From Flavobacterium sp. HJ-32-4 (GTDB lineage: Bacteria > Bacteroidota > Bacteroidia > Flavobacteriales > Flavobacteriaceae): 64,000 nt of DNA. Below the pieces are notes generated by a model, which saw only the letters and a program-made list of their open reading frames with translations, was not told the origin of the DNA and searched no databases. Numbering within the stretch: position 1 is the stretch's first letter; each line of letters begins with the position of its first letter. The position numbers were made by a program, and so were the translations under genes. The DNA lies in NCBI RefSeq assembly GCF_022532105.1, contig NZ_CP092832.1, forward strand, positions 558,001 to 622,000. The letters are read 5' to 3'. Shown one piece after another: positions 36,349 to 44,900 of this stretch.

Positions 36349-36741
36349 TCAGGACTTTTTCCGACGGGCCAACAGTTCGGGGTTTTCGAGTGGGTTATCG
36401 GCACCCGTAAGCGCACGGTCAATCTTGGCGATATACTCGAGTGAGTCGTCGATGAAGAATTGCAGGTTCGGCACTTTGCGCAGTTGTTGCCGTACGCGTT
36501 GTGCAAGGTCGTGTTTGATGAGAGGCCCGTTCGACTTAATGGCGGCGAGGGTAGCCTGTGCCTTGTCGCTTGGGAAAATACTCAGGTAGACGTTGGCAAT
36601 GGAAAGGTCGCTGGTAACCGCCACTTTCGAAACGGAAATCACCAGGTTCGGGATGGCGTTTTTGCGCACTTCCCCCTGCAGGATGTCGACCAGATCTTGC
36701 TGCAAGAGGCCTCCTATTTTCTTTTGTCTGTTCGTTTCCAT
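36349..36741 (-). CDS. rbfA: Ribosome-binding factor A
   Basis: This 130-residue protein starts METNRQKKIGGLLQQDLVDIL and has the single KH-like domain that binds the 30S subunit during 16S maturation (VISVSKVAVTSDLSIANVYLSIF, VRQQLRKVPNLQFFIDDSLEY). The start is fixed by a TATCTTTG box that ends only 4 bases upstream, so the message is probably leaderless or nearly so. Confidence 0.94.
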   Translation of the reverse strand: METNRQKKIGGLLQQDLVDILQGEVRKNAIPNLVISVSKVAVTSDLSIANVYLSIFPSDKAQATLAAIKSNGPLIKHDLAQRVRQQLRKVPNLQFFIDDSLEYIAKIDRALTGADNPLENPELLARRKKS

Positions 36742-36745
36742 GGGG

Positions 36746-36753
36746 CAAAGATA
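36746..36753 (-). promoter_or_regulatory. Promoter -7 box for rbfA-permease
   Basis: TATCTTTG on the minus strand, exact match, 4 bases before the ATG. Transcription would start at or next to the start codon. Confidence 0.6.
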
Positions 36754-36764
36754 CGGAAGAGAGT

Positions 36765-36895
36765 TGGGAGTTGGGAGTTCAGGGTTCATAGTTCATGGTT
36801 CATAGTTGATGGTTCAGGGTTCAGGGTTCAGGGTTCATAGTTCGTAGTTCATGGTTCATGGTTCGTGGTTGAGGTTGAGGGACGATGGTTCATGG
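36765..36895. repeat. Degenerate GTTCATGGTTCATAG word repeat
   Basis: Roughly fifteen imperfect copies of a 7-8 base word (GGTTCAT, AGTTCAT, GGTTCAG, AGTTGGG) run head to tail. There is no open frame worth calling on either strand. The stretch 36754-37253 contains only this, about 85 bases of unremarkable sequence, and the perfect 8-bp array. Confidence 0.8.
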
Positions 36896-36980
36896 CATTG
36901 GGTACGATAGCGGGCTGACACCTTGCAGGGAGCCATTGCACCACAAACCGGAATGCTGTATCTTGCATCCCGCAATTTCT

Positions 36981-37236
36981 CAGTTACTCAGTTACTCAGT
37001 TACTCAGTTACTCAGTTACTCAGTTACTCAGTTACTCAGTTACTCAGTTACTCAGTTACTCAGTTACTCAGTTACTCAGTTACTCAGTTACTCAGTTACT
37101 CAGTTACTCAGTTACTCAGTTACTCAGTTACTCAGTTACTCAGTTACTCAGTTACTCAGTTACTCAGTTACTCAGTTACTCAGTTACTCAGTTACTCAGT
37201 TACTCAGTTACTCAGTTACTCAGTTACTCAGTTACT
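36981..37236. repeat. 32 perfect tandem copies of an 8-bp unit
   Basis: CAGTTACT repeats exactly 32 times over 256 bases without a single mismatch, ending 17 bases before the mce start codon. On the plus strand all three frames are open and read the same eight residues (QLLSYSVT). The minus strand has stops. A run this perfect implies recent expansion or ongoing slippage. Confidence 0.97.
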
Positions 37237-37253
37237 CCTTACCCCTCCCTCCC

Positions 37254-37661
37254 ATGAACAAAATCGAACACCTCGGAATCGCTGTCAAAGACCTCGCCGC
37301 TTCGAATGCCCTTTTCGAAAAACTGCTGGGTGTGGCGCCGTATAAAATGGAAGAAGTAGAAAGCGAAGGCGTGCGCACCTCGTTTTTCCTGTCGGGACCG
37401 AACAAGATCGAATTACTGGAAGCCACGCATGACGATAGCCCGATTGCAAAATTCCTGGAGAAAAAAGGGGAAGGCATCCACCACATCGCCTTTGACGTAG
37501 ACGACATCGCAGCGGAAATCGCCCGTTTGAAAGGCGAAGGGTTTACTGTTTTGAACGAAACACCCAAGAAAGGTGCCGATAACAAACTCGTGGCCTTCCT
37601 ACATCCGAAGGGAACGAATGGCGTTTTGGTGGAGTTGTGCCAATCCATCACGCCGGAATAG
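37254..37661 (+). CDS. mce: Methylmalonyl-CoA epimerase
   Basis: This 135-residue VOC-superfamily enzyme interconverts the R and S forms of methylmalonyl-CoA in propionate metabolism. It starts MNKIEHLGIAVKDLAASNALF. Metal-ligand positions are H in EHLGIAV, H in GIHHIAFDV and E in VLVELCQ. The open frame extends 123 codons upstream through the repeat array to 36885, in frame, but that extension is repeat sequence and the ATG at 37254 gives the normal length. No promoter box could be seen next to it. Confidence 0.93.
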   Translation: MNKIEHLGIAVKDLAASNALFEKLLGVAPYKMEEVESEGVRTSFFLSGPNKIELLEATHDDSPIAKFLEKKGEGIHHIAFDVDDIAAEIARLKGEGFTVLNETPKKGADNKLVAFLHPKGTNGVLVELCQSITPE

Positions 37662-37734
37662 CGATGATGTAGTGTTACTGCCGCCTAACGTGGTCAAAAA
37701 GCAGTAAATACGCGAAAAAAATTAGGGGTTGATG

Positions 37735-37742
37735 TAGTTTTG
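37735..37742 (+). promoter_or_regulatory. Possible promoter -7 box for the GH43-like gene
   Basis: TAGTTTTG matches the -7 box, 67 bases upstream of the start at 37809. No -33 element is evident, so this is a weaker call. Confidence 0.4.
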
Positions 37743-37808
37743 AGAAGGTACGCGATCAGCGCCCTCATTTCTCTTTTCGTTATTTTAGCGCTACCAACCA
37801 CACAAACC

Positions 37809-39545
37809 ATGAAGTATTTTTTCGCACTAGTGGCAGCCGTATGGTGCCTATCCGCCACGGCCCAACAACAAACCTTCTGTAACCCCATCAATGTCGATTA
37901 TGGTTACACCCCCTTCGAGAGTTTTACCGAATGGGGGCGCCATCGCGCCACGGCCGACCCGGTAGTGGTGAACTACAAAGGCGACCTTTACCTGTTTTCA
38001 ACCAACCAATGGGGCTATTGGCACAGCAACGATATGTTGAACTGGAAGTTCCACGAAAAGCGTTTCCTCCGCCCCTGGAACCCTGAAAAAGATGAACTGT
38101 GCGCACCGGGTGTAGGCGTTATCGGCGACACGATGGTGGTGTTCGGCAGTACCTATAAAAAGAACTTCAGTCTGTGGGGCAGCACCGACCCCGAACACAA
38201 CAAATGGTTCGTTATCAAAGACTCGCTTGAAATCGGCGGCTGGGATCCGGCCTTTTTTACCGACGACGATGGCCGCTTTTATATGTACAATGGCAGCAGC
38301 AACCGCTACCCGGTGTGGGGCGTCGAGCTGAACCGCAAGACGTTTGAGCCGATTGGCACCCGCATGCCGATGTATCTTTTGGAAGACTGGCGCTACGGTT
38401 GGCAGCGTTTTGGGGAATATATGGACAATACCTTCCTCGATCCGTTCATTGAAGGGGCGTGGATGACGAAGCACAACGGCAAATACTATTTCCAGTATGG
38501 TGCGCCCGGCACCGAATTCAGTGGCTATGCCGATGGTGTTGTCATGGGAAGTAAACCGCTGTTCGACGGCATACAGACCTTTCCTCAATCGGACCCACTG
38601 AGTTTCAAGCCCGGCGGGTTCTCGCGGGGAGCCGGACACGGATCGACTTTTCAGGATAAATACGGCAATTACTGGCACATCTCGACCAGCATCGTGTGCG
38701 TCAAAAACACCTGGGAGCGACGCATGGGTATCTGGCCGACCGGGTTTGACAAAGACGATGTGATGTGGTGCAACACGGCCTTCGGCGATTATCCGCAGTA
38801 CCTGCCGGAGGCGCGCAAAGACGGCAAGACCTTTCCAGGATGGATGCTGCTGAACTACAAAAAACCGGTGACGGTATCGTCGACGCTGGGCAGTTTCTTC
38901 GCCAATAATGCCGTCGACGAAAGCATCAAAACCTATTGGAGCGCCAAGACGGCGAACCCGGGCGAATGGATCCAGAGTGATCTCGGACAAGTCTGTACCG
39001 TCAATGCGATCCAGATTAACTATGCCGACCAGGACGTGGAATTCCTGGGTAAACAAACCACTACCTACCACCAATACCGTCTCTATTGCTCGAATGACGG
39101 CAAGAAGTGGACCTTACTTGTAGATAAAAGCAAGAACAAAACGGATGTGCCGCACGACTATGTCGAACTCGCCCAACCGATAAAAACCCGTTTTATCAAA
39201 CTCGAAAACCTGCACATGCCAACCGGGAAGTTCGCCATCAGTGGACTTCGGGTCTTCGGAAATGGCGGCGGCGCGAAACCCGACGCGGTAAAAGAACTGA
39301 TCGTCCTGCGCACCGAGAAAGACAAACGCAGCGCCTACATCAAATGGTCGCCGGTGGATAATGCATACGCCTATAACCTGTATTACGGAACCGCTCCTGA
39401 TAAGCTCTACAACTGCATCATGGTGCACGACTTCAACGAGTATTGGTTCAAGGCGATGGACCTTCAGAAAACCTATTATTTCACCATCGAAGCCATCAAC
39501 GAAAACGGCGTGTCCGAGCGTACACCGGTTAAAAAAGTAGAGTAA
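37809..39545 (+). CDS. GH43-family glycosidase with discoidin and fibronectin-type modules, exported
   Basis: This 578-residue protein has a signal peptide (MKYFFALVAAVWCLSATAQ) and an N-terminal five-bladed propeller of GH43 type. Probable catalytic acids lie in ATADPVVVNYKGDLY (Asp), GGWDPAFFTDDDG (Asp) and FIEGAWMTKHNGKYY (Glu). An F5/8 type C module (about 360-480, NAVDESIKTYWSAKTANPGEW) and a fibronectin type III module (about 490-578) follow. GH43 enzymes act mostly on arabinosides and xylosides; the exact substrate cannot be read from the sequence. It heads a three-glycosidase locus. Confidence 0.86.
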   Translation: MKYFFALVAAVWCLSATAQQQTFCNPINVDYGYTPFESFTEWGRHRATADPVVVNYKGDLYLFSTNQWGYWHSNDMLNWKFHEKRFLRPWNPEKDELCAPGVGVIGDTMVVFGSTYKKNFSLWGSTDPEHNKWFVIKDSLEIGGWDPAFFTDDDGRFYMYNGSSNRYPVWGVELNRKTFEPIGTRMPMYLLEDWRYGWQRFGEYMDNTFLDPFIEGAWMTKHNGKYYFQYGAPGTEFSGYADGVVMGSKPLFDGIQTFPQSDPLSFKPGGFSRGAGHGSTFQDKYGNYWHISTSIVCVKNTWERRMGIWPTGFDKDDVMWCNTAFGDYPQYLPEARKDGKTFPGWMLLNYKKPVTVSSTLGSFFANNAVDESIKTYWSAKTANPGEWIQSDLGQVCTVNAIQINYADQDVEFLGKQTTTYHQYRLYCSNDGKKWTLLVDKSKNKTDVPHDYVELAQPIKTRFIKLENLHMPTGKFAISGLRVFGNGGGAKPDAVKELIVLRTEKDKRSAYIKWSPVDNAYAYNLYYGTAPDKLYNCIMVHDFNEYWFKAMDLQKTYYFTIEAINENGVSERTPVKKVE

Positions 39546-39648
39546 GTGATCGCAGTGCCGACAGCGCCTCCGTTTGGGGGCTTTGGGGTTTGACACTTCC
39601 TCACCCTTCGGACCTGACCAGAAATTTAGGACCTCTTATTTCCCTCTA

Positions 39649-41904
39649 ATGAAACACTTGTATGCACTTCTGTTGCTGGGCGCCTCGTTTAGCTACGCAC
39701 AGAACACCACCAAAGACGCCTTCCTCGACCAATTGCTGTCTAAAATGACGCTTGAGGAGAAGATCGGGCAGCTTAACCTCATCTCACCCCCGGGGGATAT
39801 CTCTACCGGGGCCGCCGTCAGTTCTGATGCTGAAAAGTACATCATCGACGGAAAACTCGGCGCCGTCCTTAATATGACTTCTATCGATCGCATCCGCAAA
39901 ACGCAGGAAATCGCGGTTACGAAAAGCCGCCTGAAAATCCCGCTTTTGTTTGGGTTGGATGTCATCCATGGCTATAAAACACAATTCCCGATCCCACTTG
40001 GCCTTTCTGCCACCTGGGATCCCGAAGCGGTGCAACGGGCTGCGCGCATTGCCGCGACGGAGGCCACCGCAGATGGTATCGACTGGACCTTCTCGCCCAT
40101 GTGCGACATCAGCCGGGATCCACGTTGGGGACGTGTGGCCGAAGGATTTGGGGAAGACCCCCTCCTGGGCTCGAAAATGGCGGCCGCCATGGTAAAAGGC
40201 TATCAGGGACAATCGCTATCGTCACCTAACAGCATCCTGGCCTGCGTAAAACACTTTGCTTTGTATGGCGGTGCCGAAGCCGGACGCGACTACAATACGG
40301 TCGACATGAGCCTGAACCGGATGTATAACGAGTACTTCCCTCCGTATAAAGCCGCGGTTGACGCAGGTGCCGGCAGTGTCATGACGTCCTTCAATGACAT
40401 CAACGGCGTTCCGTCGACGGCCAATAAGTGGTTGCTGACAAACGTGTTGCGCGACCAATGGCATTTCGGCGGTTTCGTTGTCACGGATTTTACGGCCATC
40501 AAGGAACTTATTGCGCACGGACTCGGCGACAGTCCACAGGTGGCGGCCCGATCGCTCAAAGCCGGAACCGATATGGACATGGTCGGTGAAGACTTCCTAA
40601 ACACCCTGGCCACATCCGTGAAAGAAGGCAAAGTGACCGTCGCGGATATCGACCATGCCTGCCGTCGTATCCTTTCCATCAAATACGACCTCGGACTCTT
40701 CCGCGATCCCTTCCTCAGACTCGACACCAAACGCCGTGATACGGAAATTTTCACCCCCGCCAACCGTTCTGAGGCGCGGCGCACGGCAGCTTCGTCTTTC
40801 GTGTTAATGAAAAACGAACGGAAAGCGTTGCCCCTGCCCACATCCGAACGGGTAGCCTTTATCGGACCGTTGTTGGATGATAAAGCCAATATGCCCGGAA
40901 CCTGGGCGGTGGCCGTGGAATCCGACAAGGCCGTTACGCTGAAACAAGCCCTGAACGAACGTACTGACCGTGAACGATTTTCCTTTGCCAAAGGCTGTAA
41001 CCTTACGGATGACCCGAAAATGGCCGAAAATGTCTGGATCAAGACGCCGATTGACAATCCGGAGAAGTTGTTGGCGGAGGCGCTGGCCGTTGCGAAAAAA
41101 GCCGACCGCATCGTATTAATATTGGGCGAAGCCTCAGAAATGACCGGGGAAAGTGCCAGTCGCTCCGACATCGCCTTCCCGGAAAACCAATTGAAACTGG
41201 TGGCGGCAATGCGGGCACTGGGGAAACCTATGAGTGTTGTGCTGTTCACCGGCCGGCCACTTGACCTCACAAAATTGCTGCCGCTCACCGACGGGTTGCT
41301 GAACGTGTGGTTTCCGGGGACCGAAGCGGGCTATGCGATTGCCGACGTGCTGTTCGGAGACGTCAATCCTTCCGGCAAACTTACGATGACCTTCCCGAGG
41401 GCGGTGGGTCAGGTGCCGATCTATTACAACCACAAAAACACCGGCCGTCCGATTGGCAACCTGGACGGCAAATTCGAGAAATACCGTTCAAACTACCTTG
41501 ATGTTCGCAACGAACCACTGTTTCCGTTTGGGTTTGGCCTGAGCTATACGACCTTCGAGTACTCGAAACTGACCGTATCGAAAGAGCGACTGAACGGCAA
41601 CGAAACCCTTCGGGCGAGCATTACGGTCAAAAACACCGGACGTGTTGACGGCACGGAAGTCGTTCAATTGTACATCCGCGACCAGGCCGCCAGCATTACC
41701 CGGCCGGTTAAAGAACTCAAAGGCTTCCAGAAAATCAGCCTTGCCAAAGGGGAAAGCCGCGTGATCAGTTTTGACATCACGCCTGAACTACTGTCCTTTT
41801 ACAATGAAGACCTTATTTTTGATTGGGAAGCGGGCGCATTCGACATCATGATTGGCACCGATTCTGAAAACCTCCAAACCAAAACCGTAGTATGGGAAAA
41901 ATAA
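39649..41904 (+). CDS. GH3 family beta-glucosidase, exported
   Basis: This 751-residue exported enzyme (signal peptide MKHLYALLLLGASFSYAQ) has the GH3 (alpha/beta)8 domain with nucleophile D280 in GGFVVTDFTAIKEL, the alpha/beta sandwich domain, and a C-terminal fibronectin type III-like domain (DGTEVVQLYIRDQAASITRPVKELKGF). It closely resembles BglX-type beta-glucosidases. An in-frame start 25 codons upstream lacks a signal peptide. Its last 13 bases overlap the next gene, so the two are one unit. Confidence 0.94.
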   Translation: MKHLYALLLLGASFSYAQNTTKDAFLDQLLSKMTLEEKIGQLNLISPPGDISTGAAVSSDAEKYIIDGKLGAVLNMTSIDRIRKTQEIAVTKSRLKIPLLFGLDVIHGYKTQFPIPLGLSATWDPEAVQRAARIAATEATADGIDWTFSPMCDISRDPRWGRVAEGFGEDPLLGSKMAAAMVKGYQGQSLSSPNSILACVKHFALYGGAEAGRDYNTVDMSLNRMYNEYFPPYKAAVDAGAGSVMTSFNDINGVPSTANKWLLTNVLRDQWHFGGFVVTDFTAIKELIAHGLGDSPQVAARSLKAGTDMDMVGEDFLNTLATSVKEGKVTVADIDHACRRILSIKYDLGLFRDPFLRLDTKRRDTEIFTPANRSEARRTAASSFVLMKNERKALPLPTSERVAFIGPLLDDKANMPGTWAVAVESDKAVTLKQALNERTDRERFSFAKGCNLTDDPKMAENVWIKTPIDNPEKLLAEALAVAKKADRIVLILGEASEMTGESASRSDIAFPENQLKLVAAMRALGKPMSVVLFTGRPLDLTKLLPLTDGLLNVWFPGTEAGYAIADVLFGDVNPSGKLTMTFPRAVGQVPIYYNHKNTGRPIGNLDGKFEKYRSNYLDVRNEPLFPFGFGLSYTTFEYSKLTVSKERLNGNETLRASITVKNTGRVDGTEVVQLYIRDQAASITRPVKELKGFQKISLAKGESRVISFDITPELLSFYNEDLIFDWEAGAFDIMIGTDSENLQTKTVVWEK

Positions 41905-43313
41905 CCCTCTCCGCCCTGCTGCTCTCGTGTGCAGCGCTGTTTGCACAGAAGCCGAACGAAGCGAATGTCACCGAAAAAATCCCCGTGGTGGGTGTCGTCA
42001 AAGGACTGACCGACGAACAATTGATGGAAACCGTGCAACGGCAAACGTTCCGGTATTTCTGGCACTACGGCCACCCAGTATCGGGAATGGCCCGCGAGCG
42101 TAGCAATACCGTTACCTGCAACTATTATTGGGATTACATCAATGAGGCCTGGGACGAGCCCAACCTCAGCAAGGGCACCTTCGGCCCCGAAGCGATTGCC
42201 GTGGGAGGCACGGGCTTCGGCATCCTATCCACCGTAATTGCCGTCGAGCGGAAGTGGATCAGCCGCGAGGCCGCACTTGACCGTTTGATCCAGATTGCGG
42301 ACTTTCTCACGAAAGCGGATCGGTTCCACGGTGCCTTCCCGCACTTTATGGACGGTGCAACAGGTAAGACCATCCCTTTTGGCCGTCTGGACGATGCGGC
42401 CGACCTGGTCGAAACCTCCTATCTAATGATGGGATTCCTGTGTGCCCGCGAATATTTTGATGGAAAGACGCAGAAGGAAGTGTACCTCCGCCGTCGTATC
42501 AACGATATGTGGGACACTATCAACTGGAAATGGTTCACCAACAACGAGCCCAAGCTTTACTGGCATTGGTCGCCCTATCAGGGCTTCGACATGAACTTCC
42601 CGATCTGGGGGTGGAACGAGGCACTGATCACGTATATCGTTGCCGCATCGTCGAACTGGCATGCCATTCCGAAGTCGGCTTACGACGGTACCTGGGTCGG
42701 AAGCCAGGGGTTCCGGAATACACAAAAGTATTACGGACTCGAACTCCCCTTGGGCAATTACGGAGAAGACAAGGGCGGTCCTTTGTTCTTCGAGCAGTAC
42801 ACCTTCCAGGGAATCGACCCTAACGGTTTGAAGGACTCGCTGGGCATCGACTACGCCCTGCAAGCCCGCAACCATACGCTGATCAACCGGGCCTACTGTA
42901 TCGAAAATCCGAAGAAATTCAAAGGGTATAGCAGTAAATGCTGGGGATTGACGGCTGGCGACAGCTATAAAGGATACGTCGCGCACAGTCCGTCGAGCGA
43001 CAAAGGCGTCATCCAGCCGACCGCCGCCATTTCGTCGATGCCTTTCACGCCGAAGGAAAGCATGGAAGCGATGCGGTATTTCTATGAAGAACTGGGTGGT
43101 AAGATTTGGGGCGAATACGGCTTTCATGACGGTTTCGACCTCGGACACGACTGGTCGTCGAACACCTATCTGGCGATTGACCAGGGGCCGATTGTGGTGA
43201 TGATTGAAAACCACCGCAGCGGCCTGATATGGAAACTCTTCATGAAGATTCCGGAAATACAGAGGGGATTGAAGCGATTGGGATTCCGGAGTCCGTATTT
43301 CGAGAAGAAGTAA
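41892..43313 (+). CDS. Glucoamylase-family (PF10091; GH144-like) protein, exported
   Basis: This 473-residue exported protein (MGKITLSALLLSCAALFAQ) is an (alpha/alpha)6-barrel of the glycoamylase family. Hallmarks are QRQTFRYFWHYGHPVSGMARER, GTGFGILSTVIAVERKWISR, HWSPYQGFDMNFPIWGWNEALITYI and WGEYGFHDGFDL. Characterised relatives in GH144 are endo-beta-1,2-glucanases, so with the overlapping GH3 gene a beta-1,2-glucan (sophorose) pathway is plausible. The GH144 assignment is inference from family resemblance. Confidence 0.85.
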   Translation: MGKITLSALLLSCAALFAQKPNEANVTEKIPVVGVVKGLTDEQLMETVQRQTFRYFWHYGHPVSGMARERSNTVTCNYYWDYINEAWDEPNLSKGTFGPEAIAVGGTGFGILSTVIAVERKWISREAALDRLIQIADFLTKADRFHGAFPHFMDGATGKTIPFGRLDDAADLVETSYLMMGFLCAREYFDGKTQKEVYLRRRINDMWDTINWKWFTNNEPKLYWHWSPYQGFDMNFPIWGWNEALITYIVAASSNWHAIPKSAYDGTWVGSQGFRNTQKYYGLELPLGNYGEDKGGPLFFEQYTFQGIDPNGLKDSLGIDYALQARNHTLINRAYCIENPKKFKGYSSKCWGLTAGDSYKGYVAHSPSSDKGVIQPTAAISSMPFTPKESMEAMRYFYEELGGKIWGEYGFHDGFDLGHDWSSNTYLAIDQGPIVVMIENHRSGLIWKLFMKIPEIQRGLKRLGFRSPYFEKK

Positions 43314-43575
43314 AGAAAGAGATCGGAAGTTGGGGAGATCGGAAGTTCGGAAGACGGAAAGTCGGGAAGAGACGGATATAACCTGCAAGGTTTTCATAAC
43401 CTTGTAGGTTTTAATGGAGATCGGAAGATGGGGACTCCGAAAGAGAACGATACAACCTGCAAGCGTTTTATAACCTTGTAGGTTTACGAGAAAATTGGAA
43501 GATCGGAAGAATCCGCATGGAAACCTAAAAACCGATTTAACCTAAGCCTTTATACCACCCAAAAACCATGATACA
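43314..43575. repeat. Word-like degenerate repeats and two imperfect palindromes
   Basis: The 617-base gap 43314-43930 has no gene. This part is built of AGATCGGAAG-type words repeated with variations. Two palindromes lie inside it: AACCTGCAAGGTT against AACCTTGTAGGTT at about 43380-43410, and a similar one at about 43455-43486. The rest of the gap is two copies of the inverted-repeat element. Confidence 0.8.
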
Positions 43576-43710
43576 TTTTAAGAAAATATGCGGGTTTCCC
43601 GTACCCACAATTCCGACGCATTTCGTAGCGACTGCCATGGCCCCTCCCCAATGCCAAACTACCGATTCCACCGCACACGGCCGTGCGGGAAAACCGTACT
43701 TATTGTTAAA
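43576..43710 (+). repeat. MITE-like ~135-bp inverted-repeat element, copy 2
   Basis: The left end TTTTAAGAAAATATGCGGG, then TTTCCCGTAC, and the right end GTACTTATTGTTAAA (inverted TTTAACAATAAGTAC) enclose GTAGCGACTGCCATGGCCCC and a TCCCCAAT core. It is nearly identical to copy 3, from which it is separated by 26 bases. Confidence 0.85.
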
Positions 43711-43736
43711 CTATGAAGACGGAAAACAATGCTGAA

Positions 43737-43871
43737 TTTTAACAAAATATGCGGGTTTCCCGTACCCAAAAGTCCGCCGCGTTTCGTAGGGACAGCCATG
43801 GCCCCTCCCCAATACCAAACTACCGATTCCGCCGGACATGGCCGTGCGGAAAAACCGTACTTATTGTTAAA
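43737..43871 (+). repeat. MITE-like ~135-bp inverted-repeat element, copy 3
   Basis: Same length and orientation as copy 2, with TTTTAACAAAATATGCGGG at the left and ACTTATTGTTAAA at the right. Differences from copy 2 are scattered single bases, so this is an older tandem duplication or two insertions, not an assembly repeat. Confidence 0.85.
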
Positions 43872-43930
43872 TTCGTAAGCACCGGAACGTAAAGCGACAC
43901 TCTCTAAAACCACCACACAACCATCAAACT

Positions 43931-44758
43931 ATGGCCTATTCCACACTCACCACCGACCAAATCGCCGCCTATCACCGTGATGGGTATGTGATCGTAAGCG
44001 GCTTTCTTTCCGCAGAAGAAACACGCAAACTGCATGACATTGCGGTAACCGATGATGTCATGCGCCGCAATGCATTCCACCTTAACGACCAAACCGGCAA
44101 AAAGACTAAACTGACCCTGTGGTATACGCCGGGTGACGACATGTATGGCTTGCTCTCAAAATCAGAGCGTATGGTGCACAATGGCGACCTCTTGATGGAC
44201 GGCGACGGCCCAGTCTGCCATTTCCATTCGAAGCTGATGCAAAAAGAACCACGGGTGGGTGGCGCATGGGAATGGCACCAAGACTATGGCTACTGGTATA
44301 AGAATGAATTCCTGTTCCCCGACAAGATGCTGTCGGTGATGGTGGCGATCACCGATGCCAACAAAGAAAACGGCTGCCTGCAGGTCATCCGGGGCACCCA
44401 CAAAATGGGCCGCATCGAACATGGGTTTTCCGGCGAGCAGGTAGGAGCCTCCCAACATTACGTCGACCTGGCGTTGAAGACGATGCCTCTCGTCTATGTC
44501 GAACTCAAAGCCGGCGATGCGCTCTTCTTCCACCCCAACCTCCTGCACCGCTCAGAGGCCAACCTGTCAGACTATCCAAGGTGGAGCCTGATTTCGTGCT
44601 ACAACCGCGCCTCGAATGTGCCCTATAACGAACCCAACCTAAGTTGTATCAAACCCCTCGAGGTCGTACCCGACAGCTCGCTACTCGACTGCGATACGCA
44701 TGGTTTGACCGACAGCATGGACTTTTTAGAAAAGGACAAGGATGAGGCGTTGAAGTAG
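43931..44758 (+). CDS. Phytanoyl-CoA dioxygenase family protein
   Basis: This 275-residue protein is a non-haem iron, 2-oxoglutarate-dependent dioxygenase of the PhyH family. The iron ligands are the His and Asp in WEWHQDYGYW and the His in LFFHPNLLHRSEANLS; the following serine/arginine region (YPRWSLISCYNRASN) would bind 2-oxoglutarate. The usual role is hydroxylation of a small molecule, and the substrate is unknown. It has no signal peptide and no obvious operon partner. Confidence 0.9.
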   Translation: MAYSTLTTDQIAAYHRDGYVIVSGFLSAEETRKLHDIAVTDDVMRRNAFHLNDQTGKKTKLTLWYTPGDDMYGLLSKSERMVHNGDLLMDGDGPVCHFHSKLMQKEPRVGGAWEWHQDYGYWYKNEFLFPDKMLSVMVAITDANKENGCLQVIRGTHKMGRIEHGFSGEQVGASQHYVDLALKTMPLVYVELKAGDALFFHPNLLHRSEANLSDYPRWSLISCYNRASNVPYNEPNLSCIKPLEVVPDSSLLDCDTHGLTDSMDFLEKDKDEALK

Positions 44759-44857
44759 TGGATTGAGAGTTGAGGGTTTAAGGTTCAGAGTTGACAGTTA
44801 ACAGTTCGTACTCTTTCGGACTTCCCTACTCCCGATCTTCTGATCTCCCCAACTCTC

Positions 44858-44888
44858 TTGCACCAAACCGAAAATAGTCGTAATATTG
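44858..44888 (+). promoter_or_regulatory. Promoter of the tRNA gene
   Basis: TTG (44858-44860), 20 bases, then TAATATTG (44881-44888), one mismatch from TAnnTTTG, ends 12 bases before the tRNA 5' end. Confidence 0.7.
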
Positions 44889-44900
44889 CAGCCCTAACCC

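Noticed and set aside
36981..37236. CRISPR array
   Set aside because: The unit is 8 bases with no spacers and no cas genes nearby; it is a simple tandem repeat.
36885..37253. 123-codon N-terminal extension of methylmalonyl-CoA epimerase containing QLLSYSVT repeats
   Set aside because: It is translation of the 8-bp DNA repeat; the enzyme is complete from 37254. I keep only the possibility of phase variation as a finding.
39547..39595. Terminator between the GH43-like and GH3 genes
   Set aside because: A short GCCTCC/GGGGGC stem is present but followed by only three T residues; too weak to call.
43659..43916. 85-codon minus-strand frame over the element copies
   Set aside because: It is wholly inside the inverted-repeat element and would exist in copies with different frames; no evidence of translation.
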